From Pectobacterium atrosepticum (GTDB lineage: Bacteria > Pseudomonadota > Gammaproteobacteria > Enterobacterales > Enterobacteriaceae), in assembly GCA_019056595.1 (NCBI GenBank), contig CP036163.1, positions 4,588,001 through 4,652,000 of the forward strand: a stretch of DNA of 64,000 bases, read 5' to 3'. Every line of letters begins with the position of its first letter. Position 1 is the first letter of the stretch. Positions 63,475 to 64,000 of the stretch are shown here, one piece after another. The notes below the pieces were generated by a model that saw only the letters and a list, made by a program, of their open reading frames with translations, was not told the DNA's origin and made no database searches. The position numbers and the translations under genes are program-made.

Positions 63475-63825
63475 ATGAACAAGTATGCAACGACAGCCGC
63501 CGATCTACTACGTGCGCTCGGCAATGAGCAGCGGCTCATCATTCTGGAATGGTTGGCCAATCCTCGGGCAAATTTCCCGGAACAGCAGGATGGCGACTTG
63601 GTTGAGGACGGGGTATGTGTAGGGTTTATCACTGAGAAAATTGGCCTGAGCCAACCGACCGTCACTGGCCATCTTCAATATCTATCGAAAGCCGGAATTG
63701 TCACATCGAAACGCATCAAGAACTGGGTGTTCTACAAGCTCGTCTCTGAGCGTTTAGACGAGGCAATCGCCGTATTGTCTGATCTTGCGAAGGTTGCCGC
63801 GCGTCACCATAAACCGTCAGAGTAA
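63475..63825 (+). CDS. ArsR-family winged-helix regulator
   Basis: A 116-residue regulator. The winged HTH is at ~45-85 (FITEKIGLSQPTVTGHLQYL, AGIVTSKRIKNWVFYKL). The classical metal motif ELCVCD is absent; only one cysteine (GVCVGF) precedes the recognition region. It may therefore sense a metabolite or redox state rather than a metal. Divergent from the dehydratase gene, whose expression it probably controls together with its own. The ATG at 63475 follows AGGTG. Confidence 0.85.
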   Translation: MNKYATTAADLLRALGNEQRLIILEWLANPRANFPEQQDGDLVEDGVCVGFITEKIGLSQPTVTGHLQYLSKAGIVTSKRIKNWVFYKLVSERLDEAIAVLSDLAKVAARHHKPSE

Positions 63826-63889
63826 ACCGTTAACTATCTGTTTTTACTTCGGCTATTGATTTTATTATTTATGGTATCGGCAGCAATAT

Positions 63890-64000
63890 TTAACTGCTCG
63901 ATTTCGTAACGCGTGTAGTTAGCGCTGTTATCGCACTGGCTGTGGTAAACAATGCGATGATCCATGCCATCGTCCACGGTGTCCCATCGCTCAGTAGCGC
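63890..64000 (-). CDS. C-terminal end of a probable MFS transporter (cut by window edge)
   Basis: On the minus strand a frame enters from the right edge and ends at 63890 after 36 codons. It encodes TPWTMAWIIALFTTASAITA and a polar end TRVTKSSS, like the last TM helix of an MFS metabolite:H+ symporter. A second overlapping frame on the same strand (stop near 63833) is also open but reads as hydrophilic, unlike a known family. Assignment is tentative. Confidence 0.4.
   Translation of the reverse strand, partial: ALLSDGTPWTMAWIIALFTTASAITALTTRVTKSSS

Overview
The window looks like chromosome of a soft-rot enterobacterium, most likely Pectobacterium. The clues are gene-by-gene similarity to E. 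coli/Yersinia orthologues (Cbl, GltP, DcuB, ProP, Amn, Cdh, PatA, PatD, YghU, CheV), a hemophore (Has) operon with a PrtDEF-like type I exporter, an ExpR/VirR-type LuxR receptor and ERIC repeats. No rRNA, tRNA, CRISPR array, intact insertion sequence or prophage was seen. Identifications rest on reading the translations and recalling families; no search was run.

Layout. 0-1.3 kb: partial EamA exporter and an AraC regulator. 1.4-4.6 kb: an ERIC repeat, cbl (sulfonate/sulfate-starvation regulator) and gltP. 4.7-6.15 kb: an AT-richer three-gene island, a 298-residue orphan protein with His and Cys spaced like a permuted papain-fold enzyme, followed by two paralogous 90-residue two-TM proteins; this is a candidate toxin/immunity cassette. 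6.2-16 kb: two divergent organosulfonate operons. The minus operon has SBP, ATPase, permease and an Fe-dependent dehydrogenase. The plus operon has an Ldh2-family dehydrogenase, TauABC-like transporter, a CuyA/DcyD-like PLP lyase and an Asp/Glu-type racemase. 16.3-17.6 kb: dcuB. 18.5-28.7 kb: the has heme-acquisition operon (hasI, hasS, hasR, hasA, hasD, hasE, TolC-like gene) with Fur-box-like sequences before hasI and hasR. 29.1-32.3 kb: patD and patA for putrescine catabolism, each preceded by a sigma-54-type promoter. 32.4-34.5 kb: methyltransferase and AraC regulator flanking a Fur-like site and a helically phased direct repeat. 34.8-37.8 kb: proP and amn. 38-44.4 kb: a five-gene peptide/nickel/opine-type ABC operon with a fused permease and an MFS exporter. 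44.5 kb: Rpn nuclease remnant. 45.3-51.8 kb: aryl-sulfate cluster (arylsulfotransferase-thioredoxin fusion, ABC ATPase, fused double permease, divergent SBP, LysR). 52-54 kb: cdh and an orphan LuxR receptor. 54.5-59.3 kb: TetR regulator, pqiCB with a split pqiA, and a DUF3313 lipoprotein. 59.9-60.8 kb: cheV behind a sigma-28-like promoter. 61-64 kb: yghU, two possible small membrane proteins, a threonine-dehydratase-like enzyme with a divergent ArsR regulator, and the edge of a probable MFS gene.

Two themes stand out. Scavenging of scarce sulfur and iron is heavily represented: cbl, two sulfonate operons without any TauD/SsuD oxygenase, a sulfate-ester cluster, and has. The other is the small orphan cassette at 4.7-6.15 kb, which is the best candidate for an undescribed system.
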